This document shows, one piece after another, positions 51,684 through 61,154 of a stretch of DNA of 64,000 nt. The stretch comes from Pseudozobellia thermophila (GTDB lineage Bacteria > Bacteroidota > Bacteroidia > Flavobacteriales > Flavobacteriaceae), in assembly GCF_900141855.1 (NCBI RefSeq), contig NZ_FQYU01000002.1, forward strand, positions 62,001-126,000. The letters are read 5' to 3'. The notes under the pieces were generated by a model that was not told the origin of the DNA, made no database searches, and worked only from the letters and a program-made list of their open reading frames with translations. The translations under genes were made by a program, and so were the position numbers. Numbering within the stretch: position 1 is the stretch's first letter; each line of letters starts with the position of its first letter.

Positions 51684-51855
51684 AAAGGCATCCGGCAAAA
51701 TCGAAATGTCATTCCCCCTTGCCCTACACGGAGAACTTCGACATCGACCGGTCATGAACCGGAGTTTTAGAGTTCCTCAAATAACCAAACAACATTTCCT
51801 TTATTTTAGTGTTTTATTTAAAAAAGATGAAATAAAAAAACAACCCTCCCAATTC

Positions 51856-53955
51856 TTGTTGCCCCGGTATAAAAATATAGGCTTATTTCTTGTTTCCCTT
51901 TTTCTTGTACAAATCTGTTGGTCACAAGAACCTGGGGAAGCCTTGCACTTGTTCAAGAAGGGACTAGTGCTGATCGACCGGCAACAAAACTATGACGAGG
52001 GAATAAAGGTCCTGGATTCCGCTGCATCGCTACATCCCGCAAAGGAACTGCTCATACAGATCAAGTTTGCAAAAGGAGTTGCCCTGAACAGCCAAGGTAA
52101 CCTTTCGGAAGCCGTCGCCGTTTTAGAGGAAAACATCCCCTTGATCGAAACCTGCGACGAAAAAACCAAAATTAAATTTCACGCCAATAATTATCGGGTT
52201 TTGGGAGACGTCTACAAAGGCAAGGGAAAATCATTGCTCGCCATGAAAAACTATCAAAAGGCCCTGGTTTTTTCCGAAAATTACTCCGCAAGAAGCAAGG
52301 CCACCGTACTCCACCAAATAGGCGTCTTATTACTAGACAAAAAGAATTATACGGAGGCTGAAAAATACTTCCACCAGACCACCGATCAATATTTGAACGA
52401 GCATTTACAGTTGGGCAAGTACATTAATCTCGGTGAGGTCTACCTAAAGACGAATAGAAGCCAGAAAGCAAAACAAGAATACGATAAGGCCGAAAAGCTG
52501 GCCTTAAAAAACAAGGACAACATGGCCTTATGCCATATCTATATCGGTTACGCCAAAATATTCTTTGAAGACGGCAACTACAAAAAGGCCATAGAATATT
52601 ATGAAAAAACCATAGCCCTTTCAGAGGAAATTGGCGCCCAACTACTTACTACATCATCCTTGTTGCATCTGGCCATCGCCTATAACAAGACTAAGCAAGG
52701 CTTTAAGGCCCTGCCCTATTTGGATCAAGCGACCGTTTTTTTAAATAAGGAGCCTTCGATCAACTACCAATTGAACTTATACGACACCTATGCCTCGGTC
52801 TATGAAAACATGGGCAATTATGAAAAAAGCCTTACCTACCTAAAAAAAGCCGGGGCCCTTAGGGACAGTGTCTTCAATATCGAAAAAAACAAACAGTTCG
52901 AAGAATTAAAGATTGCCTATGAGACCAAGGAGAAACAACGGGAAATCGAATTTCTAAAACTTCAAGGAAAAAAGAACGAATTGGAAATTTCGCAAAAGGA
53001 AAAGGCCCTAAAAGCCTTAAACCTTGAAAAGGAGCTTGAGGCCTCACAACACCAAAACACCATTCTTCAACTACAAAAAGACAGAAGTGAGAACGAAAAC
53101 AAAATAATCCTGTTAAAAAAGAGCAGGGAACTTGCCGAGGCCGAGGCCAGTAAATCGCAACAACTAAAAAATGCCTACCTCATAGGCTTCATCGTGTTCA
53201 GTATTCCCTTGGGTATTCTACTCGTAGTGTATTACCAAAAATTAAGGACCCAAAGGGCTTTGGCCAAAAAACAGGAGGAATTGAACGCCAAGCAAATTTC
53301 GAACCTCAAAAAGGAACAGGAACTGAAAAGCATAAAAGCCTCGATAGAGGGACAGGAAAAGGAAAGAAAGCGTATCGCCCAAGAATTGCACGATGCCGTT
53401 GGAGGAAGTCTGGCCGGGATCAAACTGCAACTGGACCATCTGTCATCGAAAGAACCAAAACTATCAGGTATCGTTCAGCATCTGGACGAGACGTATAACC
53501 AAGTGCGCCATATTTCACACGACCTACTTTCCCGAAAAATTGAAAACGGGAAGTTTACAGGGGTAATCAAAAACTACCTTAAAAAGATAGCCGATTCCAC
53601 GCAGGTAAACATCAATACTTCCTTTTTCAATGAAGGCCTGATCAACGGGGCAAGCAATACGGTTCAGACCAATCTTTATAAAATAATTCAAGAACTGGTC
53701 AACAATACCGTTAAACACGCCAAGGCCTCGTCCATTGAAATACAACTAAACGGGCACAGCGACATGGTCAATCTCTTATATGAGGATGACGGAAAGGGAT
53801 TTGATTATGGGGAAAAAACAGAAGGCATCGGTCTGAGAAATATCAACGAGCGCATCGATAGCCTTGGTGGAGCGGTAACCATAGATGCAAAGCAGAACCA
53901 CGGCACCCTGGTAAATATTGTCATACCCATTAAAGAACAACTACATGCCACATAA
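51856..53955 (+). CDS. TPR-containing sensor histidine kinase (HisKA_3 type)
   Basis: About 700 residues from a TTG at 51856 or 51859, which gives a classical signal peptide LPRYKNIGLFLVSLFLVQICWSQ. The frame continues upstream to ATGs at 51754 and 51652 (767 residues), but those would put the signal far inside. TPR repeats fill the periplasmic part (about 20-340), followed by a coiled coil, one membrane helix (about 438-458), a HisKA_3 domain with ERKRIAQELHDAVGG (His about 511), and an ATPase domain with IIQELVNNTVKHAKASS and DDGKGFDYGEKTEGIGLRN. It autophosphorylates and passes phosphate to the adjacent regulator. Confidence 0.85.
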   Translation: MLPRYKNIGLFLVSLFLVQICWSQEPGEALHLFKKGLVLIDRQQNYDEGIKVLDSAASLHPAKELLIQIKFAKGVALNSQGNLSEAVAVLEENIPLIETCDEKTKIKFHANNYRVLGDVYKGKGKSLLAMKNYQKALVFSENYSARSKATVLHQIGVLLLDKKNYTEAEKYFHQTTDQYLNEHLQLGKYINLGEVYLKTNRSQKAKQEYDKAEKLALKNKDNMALCHIYIGYAKIFFEDGNYKKAIEYYEKTIALSEEIGAQLLTTSSLLHLAIAYNKTKQGFKALPYLDQATVFLNKEPSINYQLNLYDTYASVYENMGNYEKSLTYLKKAGALRDSVFNIEKNKQFEELKIAYETKEKQREIEFLKLQGKKNELEISQKEKALKALNLEKELEASQHQNTILQLQKDRSENENKIILLKKSRELAEAEASKSQQLKNAYLIGFIVFSIPLGILLVVYYQKLRTQRALAKKQEELNAKQISNLKKEQELKSIKASIEGQEKERKRIAQELHDAVGGSLAGIKLQLDHLSSKEPKLSGIVQHLDETYNQVRHISHDLLSRKIENGKFTGVIKNYLKKIADSTQVNINTSFFNEGLINGASNTVQTNLYKIIQELVNNTVKHAKASSIEIQLNGHSDMVNLLYEDDGKGFDYGEKTEGIGLRNINERIDSLGGAVTIDAKQNHGTLVNIVIPIKEQLHAT

Positions 53956-54598
53956 GATAATTATCGTCGACGACCACAAGATGTTCATTGATGGTTTAAC
54001 GAGTATTTTTGAAGACATCCCCAACATCGACATTGTCCTAAAGACCGACAAGCCGAAAATGGTCCTTCAATTTTTAAGGCATACCAAGGATATCGATTTG
54101 ATTATTTCCGATATATCCATGCCCGAAATGGACGGCATCGCCTTGAGTACCGGCATTAAGAAGGAATTTCCCCAAGTAAGGATGCTCATGGTAAGTATGC
54201 ACAGCAACGCCAATATGTTTCATCAATTAAAGCAAAACGGGGTAAATGGCTATGTGCAGAAAAACGCCTCAAAGGCCGAACTGTTGAAAGCCGTAGACAC
54301 TATCCTATCAGGCAAAAACTATTTCTCCGACACCATACTTAAAGTCTATAAGGATAGCTTTTTTACGGAGCAGGAAACCAAGGAAACGCCCTTGAGCTCA
54401 CGGGAATTGCAGGTTTTGGAACTCATAGCCCGCGAATACACCACCAAGGAAATTGCCGATAAGCTCTATATAAGCAAGCACACGGTAGAGACCTACCGTA
54501 AAAATTTATTGTTGAAACTGGACGCCAAAAACCTTGCAGGCCTTACCAAGCACGCCATTTATCTGGGCTTGATCGATACCGATCCGAAATCGGAATAA
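53945..54598 (+). CDS. NarL/LuxR-type response regulator
   Basis: 217 residues from the ATG at 53945, overlapping the kinase stop by 11 bases. Receiver domain with IIIVDDHKMF and the phosphorylated Asp56 in DLIISDISMPEMDG. The C-terminal LuxR helix-turn-helix is SSRELQVLELIAREYTTKEIADKLYISKHTVETYRKN. It is the natural partner of the kinase and a candidate binder of the CCCTG dyads upstream, by proximity only. Confidence 0.9.
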   Translation: MPHKIIIVDDHKMFIDGLTSIFEDIPNIDIVLKTDKPKMVLQFLRHTKDIDLIISDISMPEMDGIALSTGIKKEFPQVRMLMVSMHSNANMFHQLKQNGVNGYVQKNASKAELLKAVDTILSGKNYFSDTILKVYKDSFFTEQETKETPLSSRELQVLELIAREYTTKEIADKLYISKHTVETYRKNLLLKLDAKNLAGLTKHAIYLGLIDTDPKSE

Positions 54599-54919
54599 AT
54601 TCTAAGGGGAGCATAGTCTCCTTGTTCCATGTCGGTGTCGAACAATTAAAACAATCGGCAAGGTTTTAATTCGGATTATGGGGCGAATAGCTTGTATTTC
54701 CCTTCTTTACCCCCCTTTTTTTACCACATTGTCGATTTATGGCCGCAGTTCTTGGCAAGTCCTCATCTCCCCTCCCCAAAAAACACCGATCAGCCATTAA
54801 AACGGGTGTTTTCAGGCCTCTCAAAGCCCTATATAAAAGAACGTTAAAGCTTAAGGGCCTTACCCGGTTTTGTTACTTTTTTTGGTACTTTTGGCGCTTC
54901 ATTTTCACTATACATCCCT
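54599..54919. other. Intergenic region before the ECF sigma operon
   Basis: No gene is convincing; a short frame in this region has no family features. A weak inverted repeat, AAACACC (54781-54787) with GGTGTTT (54805-54811), has no T-run. The right end holds the promoter described separately. Confidence 0.5.
54886..54893 (+). promoter_or_regulatory. -7 box of the ECF sigma gene
   Basis: TACTTTTG matches TAnnTTTG and lies 34 bases before the TTG start at 54920. A TTTTG at about 54868-54872 could form part of the -33 element, though the spacing is short. Confidence 0.5.
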
Positions 54920-55480
54920 TTGTCCCACACAAAAAACGTATATAACTTATCCTTAAAGACTTATAAGGATGTCTACGATTCATTATATGTTTCCCTGTGT
55001 TTATTTGCCCGAAATTATGTCCATGACCTCGACCTGGCAAAAGACTTGGTACAAGAGGTTTTTATAAAGGTTTGGGAAGACAAGGTCGGATTCAGGAACG
55101 AGGCCACCGTAAAATCGTATATGTATATGGCGGTTAAGAACAAATGTTTCGACCTGTTAAAGAGCAAACGGTTCCGATCAACGGAAAATATGTCCGTCGA
55201 GGATATGGATGAGTTAACCCGCGATTCTTTTTATTTAAAGGAGGTCGTTATCGAAGAGGTTTCTACCCGAATCGAGACGGCCATTGACACCTTGCCCAAA
55301 AAGTGCGCCCAGATCATACGCCTAAGTATCGGCGGACTCACCAATCCGGAGATAGCGCAGCACCTAGGCATTTCCCTGAATACCGTTAAGGCCCAAAAGA
55401 AAATTGCCTACAAAAAGCTAAGGCCCTTGTTAAAGGATTACTTCGTTTTGATGGCCTTTGTCTTCGATTATACCGCCTGA
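54920..55480 (+). CDS. ECF-type RNA polymerase sigma factor
   Basis: 186 residues from a TTG start at 54920, the only plausible start near the promoter. Region 2 is DLAKDLVQEVFIKVWEDKVGF with MYMAVKNKCFDLLKSKR. Region 4 is IRLSIGGLTNPEIAQHLGISLNTVKAQKK. It is followed by the FecR gene and a TonB receptor, the classic sigma/anti-sigma/receptor arrangement in which a surface receptor signals gene expression. Confidence 0.88.
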   Translation: MSHTKNVYNLSLKTYKDVYDSLYVSLCLFARNYVHDLDLAKDLVQEVFIKVWEDKVGFRNEATVKSYMYMAVKNKCFDLLKSKRFRSTENMSVEDMDELTRDSFYLKEVVIEEVSTRIETAIDTLPKKCAQIIRLSIGGLTNPEIAQHLGISLNTVKAQKKIAYKKLRPLLKDYFVLMAFVFDYTA

Positions 55481-55610
55481 CCCTCCTCCCGATCCGGCCT
55501 TTATGGCTCGATAAATTCACGTATTTCGCCTCTGGGTTAAAAAAACATTAATTTTTTTTAACCCCCCCACACGATTTTGTCGTCTTGGATGTAAACGGTA
55601 GTTCTTCTAT

Positions 55611-56783
55611 ATGCTAAACCTGACTAAAATTTTATCGTTGTCAAAGCAGATCGCTGCTTCATTGCTAAAGGACGAGAAACCAGAGGCTTTGGATTCTTCC
55701 GAACTGTTTTCCGATGACGAGAAGGAGGAAATCATCAACAGGCTTACCGACGAATCTGAAATAGCTTCGCGATTACATCTCAAAGCACAGATCGACCGTA
55801 AGGCGGATTGGGAAAAAATACAATCAAATCTGGCCCTTCCCCAAAAAACGAACTACTGGCCCTATGCGGCGGCAGCAGCCATTGTATTGGGTATATGTAC
55901 GACCATTTTTGTTTCAAAAGGCGGTTTTTCGGCGACCGATATGGCCGATCCCATTATTGTAAACAACCAGATAGTACCGGGAGACGACAAGGCCATATTG
56001 ACCTTGGAAACCGGAGAAGAGGTGAACTTGGACAAGGATGTACCCTATACCGCTGAAAACGTACAATCCGATGGCGAAAATATTGTGTACAACGAGGCTT
56101 CTGACCCCGAGTCGACCGTTAAGGAGATCGCCTATAACTTTTTGACAGTCCCACGCGGAGGGCAATTTCAGCTGACCCTATCCGATGGTACGCACGTTTG
56201 GTTGAATTCCGACTCGAAGCTTAAATACCCGGTACGGTTCAAGGTAGGCGAACCCCGTGTGGTGGAACTTTTGTATGGGGAAGCCTATTTTGATGTTTCT
56301 CCAAGCACGATGCACAAGGGCGCAAAATTTGAAGTGATCAACAGAGCGCAATCGGTGGAGGTCTTGGGTACCGAATTTAATATTAAGGCCTATAAAGACG
56401 AGGTTACCGTGTATACTACCCTGGTAGAGGGCCAGGTAAAGGTACGGACCCAAGAACTTGTCCAAGACCTTGTCCCGAACCAACAATCCCAATTGAATAC
56501 GGCCAACCGTACCATAGATGTAAGCCAGGTAGACGTATATAATGAAATCGCTTGGAAAGAGGGCATCTTCAGTTTTGACGACAAATCATTGAAAGACATC
56601 ATGACCGTACTCTCGAGGTGGTACGACATCGATGTTGCCTTCGAGGAGAAAAATCTGGAATCGGAAAGGTTTGTCGGAGTATTAAAAAAGAATTACAGCA
56701 TAGAAACCATACTGTCCATTTTTCAAAAAGCGAACATTATCAATGCATTTGAAATCAACAACAAATCGGTCATCATAAAATAA
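55611..56783 (+). CDS. FecR-family anti-sigma factor
   Basis: 390 residues with a cytosolic N-terminus (1-80), one membrane helix (about 82-101, YWPYAAAAAIVLGICTTIFV) and a periplasmic FecR domain (about 175-275) containing TVPRGGQFQLTLSDGTHVWLNSD and LLYGEAYFDV. The C-terminal 70 residues, with SLKDIMTVLSRWYDIDVAFEE, resemble DUF4974. It sequesters the upstream sigma factor and receives the signal from the TonB receptor. Confidence 0.9.
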   Translation: MLNLTKILSLSKQIAASLLKDEKPEALDSSELFSDDEKEEIINRLTDESEIASRLHLKAQIDRKADWEKIQSNLALPQKTNYWPYAAAAAIVLGICTTIFVSKGGFSATDMADPIIVNNQIVPGDDKAILTLETGEEVNLDKDVPYTAENVQSDGENIVYNEASDPESTVKEIAYNFLTVPRGGQFQLTLSDGTHVWLNSDSKLKYPVRFKVGEPRVVELLYGEAYFDVSPSTMHKGAKFEVINRAQSVEVLGTEFNIKAYKDEVTVYTTLVEGQVKVRTQELVQDLVPNQQSQLNTANRTIDVSQVDVYNEIAWKEGIFSFDDKSLKDIMTVLSRWYDIDVAFEEKNLESERFVGVLKKNYSIETILSIFQKANIINAFEINNKSVIIK

Positions 56784-56812
56784 GGGATGGGAATACCATC
56801 CTATAAAAAAAA

Positions 56813-56853
56813 GGAGAAATAGTTCAAACGGTCAAATTCAACACTATTTCTCC
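56813..56853 (+). promoter_or_regulatory. Long inverted repeat before the TonB receptor gene
   Basis: GGAGAAATAG (56813-56822) and CTATTTCTCC (56844-56853) are a perfect 10-bp inverted repeat with a 21-base loop, 46 bases before the receptor ATG. A smaller hairpin GGATGG/CCATCC (56785-56801) lies just after the FecR stop. Neither is followed by a T-run, so regulation or mRNA stability is more likely than termination. Confidence 0.5.
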
Positions 56854-56898
56854 AAAAAGGTATTAATCAAGTTTAATCAATTAATAGGTTACAAATTA

Positions 56899-59892
56899 AT
56901 GAAATTTAAATTAATTGGTGCCACCTGGCTATGGACCAAAGGTGTGCTAAACTGTATTATGCGAATATTTATATTCTTGTTTTGTGCAACCTTGTTCAGT
57001 TTTGGTCCTGTGCGCTCCCAAAATGCCGAAATAAAGATTGCGGAGGATCAAATCGTTACCGTTGATACGGTCTTTAAGATGATCAAGGAGCAGGCGAGCG
57101 ACTTTATGTTCATCTACCCTAAAAACCTCTTCGCTTCCTACCCAAAGGTACACTTGCAAAAAGGAAGCATAAAACTGGACAAACTCTTGCACTTGGCCCT
57201 CTCGGGCGGGAATGTCGATATCACATTGACCGACGACAACATCATTATCATCAAGGAGAAAGTTGAAGTAAAAAAGGAAAAGGCCGTACGGAAAAGAAAA
57301 AATGAAGCGATTGCGATCAGAGGGCGGGTCATTGATGCCGACCAAAATCCCCTATCCTATGTCAACGTCATCGTCAGGGATTTGAATATCGGGACGTTCA
57401 CGAATATGGATGGCGAGTTCTCCTTGGAGTTGCCCCATACCAACTTTGAGCTAGAGTTGAGCCTTATAGGGTTTAAAACAGAGAAGGTCGATATTTCTAC
57501 CCTTCCCGACCTATCGAATGTCGTAATAACGTTAAAGGAAGACCTCTTAAATTTAGATGAGATCGTCGTTACTGCCAAAAAGACGGTTAGTAGGGAGGGT
57601 ACCTCTACCTATAAAATAGGAAGCCAGGCCATAAAGCAGGTACAGGCCATGAACTTATCGGATGTCCTTAGTTTGTTACCGGGCAATAAAATTGAAGCAA
57701 CAGACCTGACATCGACAAAACAAGCTAACCTGCGTAGTGCAACCGCCTCCAAGGTAAATGCCTTTGGTACGGCCATTATTTTGGACGGTGCGGCAATTAG
57801 TACCGATGCGAATATGCAAGCACAGAATTCGGGGTCTTTATATGGTGGAAAATCGGTCGTTGCCGGGGGTGTCGATTTAAGAAGTGTCTCCTTGGCCAAT
57901 GTCGAATCGGTGGAGGTCATTTCGGGTGTCGCGTCCCCTAAATATGGGAATATATCTTCCGGGGGCATATTAGTGAAAAGCAAGGTCGGTAAATCTCCCT
58001 ACCTCGTTTCTGCGAACGTTTCCTCTACGAACTACCAGGCATCCCTTGCAAAAGGATATGAGCTTAACAAGTACGGCATCTTAAATTCCGATTTTTCATA
58101 TGCCTATTCATCGGGCTCCCCAACCGAGCGCAAATTGTTCTACCAAAGCTTCAATCTGGGTCTGCGATGGAAGTTGCCCGTTTTCGAAAACCTGGACTGG
58201 AACCATTTTACATCCATAAGAATCAATCATTCCGATGACGGTAACCGCCACGAACCGGAAGAGGTTTATAAGAATGAGGCCGATGTAAAAAGTACCTCTT
58301 ATCAGGCAACGCTCTCAGGGAACTTTAAATCGTCCTTGCTGGGAAAAGTAGACTATAACCTGAACGGTAGCATCGTAAACCAACATTCTTATTACGATAC
58401 TTTTGTGACCAACGGCCCCTTTCCTATTATAGAATCTTTGGAAAGTGGCACATATACCACCACCTTTTCCCCCTCTACCTTTAACCAGACCAGGGACATC
58501 AAGGGAAGACCGGTAAATTTAAATGCCAGGCTCGACGCTACCCAAAACCTAAGCCTTCAAAATTTGGATTTTAATTTTGAGACCGGTTTGCAGTATACCT
58601 TTGATGATAATACGGGCAGTGGCAGGGTTGCAACGGGTAATATCGCCCATACCCAGGATGTAGTGGGTAGTAGGTCTGCCTCTTTTGAGAAAATACCCGC
58701 ATCGAAGACCTTTTCGGCCTACCATCAAACCATTATCAAAAGAAAGGCCGAAAATTCCAACCAGCAACTAAATCTAGGATTGAGGTACGACAATATGCTG
58801 GAGCGTTACAATTTGGTATCGCCACGAATGTCTTTTTCTACCAAACACAACACGATTACGGGTAGGGCTGCCTGGGGCGTTTCTTATAAGGCCCCGGCCA
58901 TGATCCAGTTATATCCCGGTCGATCTTACATCGATTATATCAACTACCAATACTACGCGGAAAATCCGGACGAACGTTTGGCCGTGGTTACCACTTATAT
59001 CTACCAACCGACGAACGAGCATTTAAAACCCAATTATTCGGATGTAAAAGAAATTGGTTTCGACTGGTCCCCTTCTTTTATGAATTTGAACGTCACCTAT
59101 TTCAAAAAAGACCTACGCAGAGGTATAAATGTAACGGATGAGCTGTTATTGTTGCCAAAGGCCCTTTATGAAGTAGTAGATGCACCCGCAGGACAGCAGC
59201 CAACGGTAGAACCCACGGGCGAAGTTTATAACATTCCCAGAACGATCAGTGTTATGAAAAACAACTACTACGAGTCTACCGATGGTATTGAGGTCACCCT
59301 GAATCCGGAACGGATAAAAGCGACCAATACAGAGTTCAATTTTAGGTATAGTTATTTAAAAAGCTTGGTAACCGATAAGGGGTATAATATTAACAAATCG
59401 GCCTATGTCGTCGGAGACAATTCGGTGCGTTATGGGGTTTACGAAAATGCAATGATCGAAGCCGTAAGAAGCTTTGGTACGTTGACCTTGATCCAGCATA
59501 TACCCTCTTTGCGATTTGTATTAACGCTTTCGGCCGAATTGAATTTTAAGGAAAACAGCAAATATATCGGAGCAAGCCTATACCCATTTGCCTACTACGA
59601 TGCGGATGGAAATTACATTGAGATCCCTAAAGAAAACAGGGCCGACCCCGAGTTTGCCGATCTAAAAAAAGACGACAATACCTATACCACTGTCGGCACA
59701 CCCTTCTACAGCAATTTTAACCTGCAAATTCGAAAAGAAACCAAACAGGGACATTCGTTCAGCTTTTTTGCGATCAATGCTCCCTGGTACAATCCCACAT
59801 ACGATTACCTGGGCAATAGAGCAACTTTGAACAGCAAATTATCGGTGGGGTTCAATGCCACGATACTAATCCATAATAAATCCAACAAATAA
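56899..59892 (+). CDS. TonB-dependent receptor with STN domain
   Basis: 997 residues. A signal segment near residues 22-40 is followed by an STN domain (about 50-110), a carboxypeptidase-regulatory-like domain (about 141-220, IRGRVIDADQNPLSYVNVIVRD), a plug domain (about 240-350) and a beta barrel to the end. It is an outer membrane, energy-dependent importer, and its STN domain signals to the FecR/sigma pair. A start further on is possible, since the signal peptide begins at about residue 21. The substrate is unknown. Confidence 0.9.
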   Translation: MKFKLIGATWLWTKGVLNCIMRIFIFLFCATLFSFGPVRSQNAEIKIAEDQIVTVDTVFKMIKEQASDFMFIYPKNLFASYPKVHLQKGSIKLDKLLHLALSGGNVDITLTDDNIIIIKEKVEVKKEKAVRKRKNEAIAIRGRVIDADQNPLSYVNVIVRDLNIGTFTNMDGEFSLELPHTNFELELSLIGFKTEKVDISTLPDLSNVVITLKEDLLNLDEIVVTAKKTVSREGTSTYKIGSQAIKQVQAMNLSDVLSLLPGNKIEATDLTSTKQANLRSATASKVNAFGTAIILDGAAISTDANMQAQNSGSLYGGKSVVAGGVDLRSVSLANVESVEVISGVASPKYGNISSGGILVKSKVGKSPYLVSANVSSTNYQASLAKGYELNKYGILNSDFSYAYSSGSPTERKLFYQSFNLGLRWKLPVFENLDWNHFTSIRINHSDDGNRHEPEEVYKNEADVKSTSYQATLSGNFKSSLLGKVDYNLNGSIVNQHSYYDTFVTNGPFPIIESLESGTYTTTFSPSTFNQTRDIKGRPVNLNARLDATQNLSLQNLDFNFETGLQYTFDDNTGSGRVATGNIAHTQDVVGSRSASFEKIPASKTFSAYHQTIIKRKAENSNQQLNLGLRYDNMLERYNLVSPRMSFSTKHNTITGRAAWGVSYKAPAMIQLYPGRSYIDYINYQYYAENPDERLAVVTTYIYQPTNEHLKPNYSDVKEIGFDWSPSFMNLNVTYFKKDLRRGINVTDELLLLPKALYEVVDAPAGQQPTVEPTGEVYNIPRTISVMKNNYYESTDGIEVTLNPERIKATNTEFNFRYSYLKSLVTDKGYNINKSAYVVGDNSVRYGVYENAMIEAVRSFGTLTLIQHIPSLRFVLTLSAELNFKENSKYIGASLYPFAYYDADGNYIEIPKENRADPEFADLKKDDNTYTTVGTPFYSNFNLQIRKETKQGHSFSFFAINAPWYNPTYDYLGNRATLNSKLSVGFNATILIHNKSNK

Positions 59893-59893
59893 C

Positions 59894-61141
59894 ATGAAAT
59901 CAAACATTTTAAGAAAAACAGGTGTGACAAAATCAATAATAGCAATCGTATTGTTCGCAGCAACCTTGGTGGGTTGTAGTAGTGATGATGACAGTGTAGC
60001 GAATTTAGGTAACCTACAAGTACAATTGGAATTGGCGGCCGGCCTTAGCGATATCTCCCTAGAAGGGGTCGATGTCAGTATTACGAATACGGTGGATAAT
60101 GCAACCTTGAACCTAACGACCGATGCAACCGGTGCTGTGACATTTTCAAATATTTCCGTAGGCACTTATAACATAGTCGCTACCAGTACCACTGACGATT
60201 ATCAATTAAGCGGTACGGCCAATAATGTTTCCGTTGCCATCCAAGAAACAACGCAGACCACTTTAGAAGTTAATGCAACCAACTTTAACGCAGGTCTGGT
60301 AATCAAGGAAGTATACACCGCCGGATCGGGGTATATCACCTTACTGAAGGATTCGTTTATAGAAATTTTCAATAACTCATCCGAAACATTATATGCCGAT
60401 GGAATGTACATTGCCAACGTATTCGGAGGTTCGGGTGCATCGGGCGATACGCCGTTATATAGCATCTTGACAGATACCGACTATGTATATACCGATGTAA
60501 TGAGCCAAATACCCGGTTCAGGTACAGACTACCCCGTGGCTTCCGGACAGAGCATCGTAATAGCCTTGAACGCCATTAACTTTAAGGAGGGAAGTGCAAA
60601 TCCGGATGGTGAATTGGACAATACGGACGCTACCTTGGAGCATTATTCCATCGATTGGTTGGAAGCCCAAGGCCGTACCGGAAATTCATTTTTCGAATTG
60701 GACAACCCATCGGTACCGAACATGACCAATACCTATATGTTCGAAGGAACCAATTTCTTTAGGCTGTCCTTACCCGCAAGTGTGGTTTTGGTCAGTAGCG
60801 AGGCCAGTTTTGGTGATTCTGAAATTGTGGATTATACAGCAACAGGGTCTACAACAACCTATAAATTGATGAAAATCTCTGTTGATTTGGTTGTAGATGG
60901 TGTCGATATTTTAGACAACTCCGCTTCCGCCGAGTTTAAACGTATTCCCAATGCTATAGATGCCGGTTTTACCTTTTTAACGGAAGATGGCGCCATTTCT
61001 TATACCGGCTTAAGCAATAGAAGAAAAATAGACGAGACCGCAACAGCCCGTTTTGGGAGAACCATTTTATTGGATACCAACAATTCAACGGTAGATTTTG
61101 AAGCTATAAATTTTCCAGATAAATATGGGTACAACAACTAA
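59894..61141 (+). CDS. DUF4876-family lipoprotein
   Basis: 415 residues with a lipoprotein signal ending VGC and Cys28 followed by SSDDD, an acidic export-like start. The family resemblance is to DUF4876, with an N-terminal Ig-like domain (about 35-130) and a larger beta domain. It follows the receptor by one base and overlaps the next gene by 17, so it belongs to the same unit. It is probably the surface partner of the TonB receptor. Confidence 0.85.
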   Translation: MKSNILRKTGVTKSIIAIVLFAATLVGCSSDDDSVANLGNLQVQLELAAGLSDISLEGVDVSITNTVDNATLNLTTDATGAVTFSNISVGTYNIVATSTTDDYQLSGTANNVSVAIQETTQTTLEVNATNFNAGLVIKEVYTAGSGYITLLKDSFIEIFNNSSETLYADGMYIANVFGGSGASGDTPLYSILTDTDYVYTDVMSQIPGSGTDYPVASGQSIVIALNAINFKEGSANPDGELDNTDATLEHYSIDWLEAQGRTGNSFFELDNPSVPNMTNTYMFEGTNFFRLSLPASVVLVSSEASFGDSEIVDYTATGSTTTYKLMKISVDLVVDGVDILDNSASAEFKRIPNAIDAGFTFLTEDGAISYTGLSNRRKIDETATARFGRTILLDTNNSTVDFEAINFPDKYGYNN

Positions 61142-61154
61142 TAGCGGTTATTCA

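Noticed and set aside
54739-54945. Short plus-strand frame before the ECF sigma gene
   Set aside because: Low complexity, basic composition, overlaps the promoter and the sigma start, and shows no family features.
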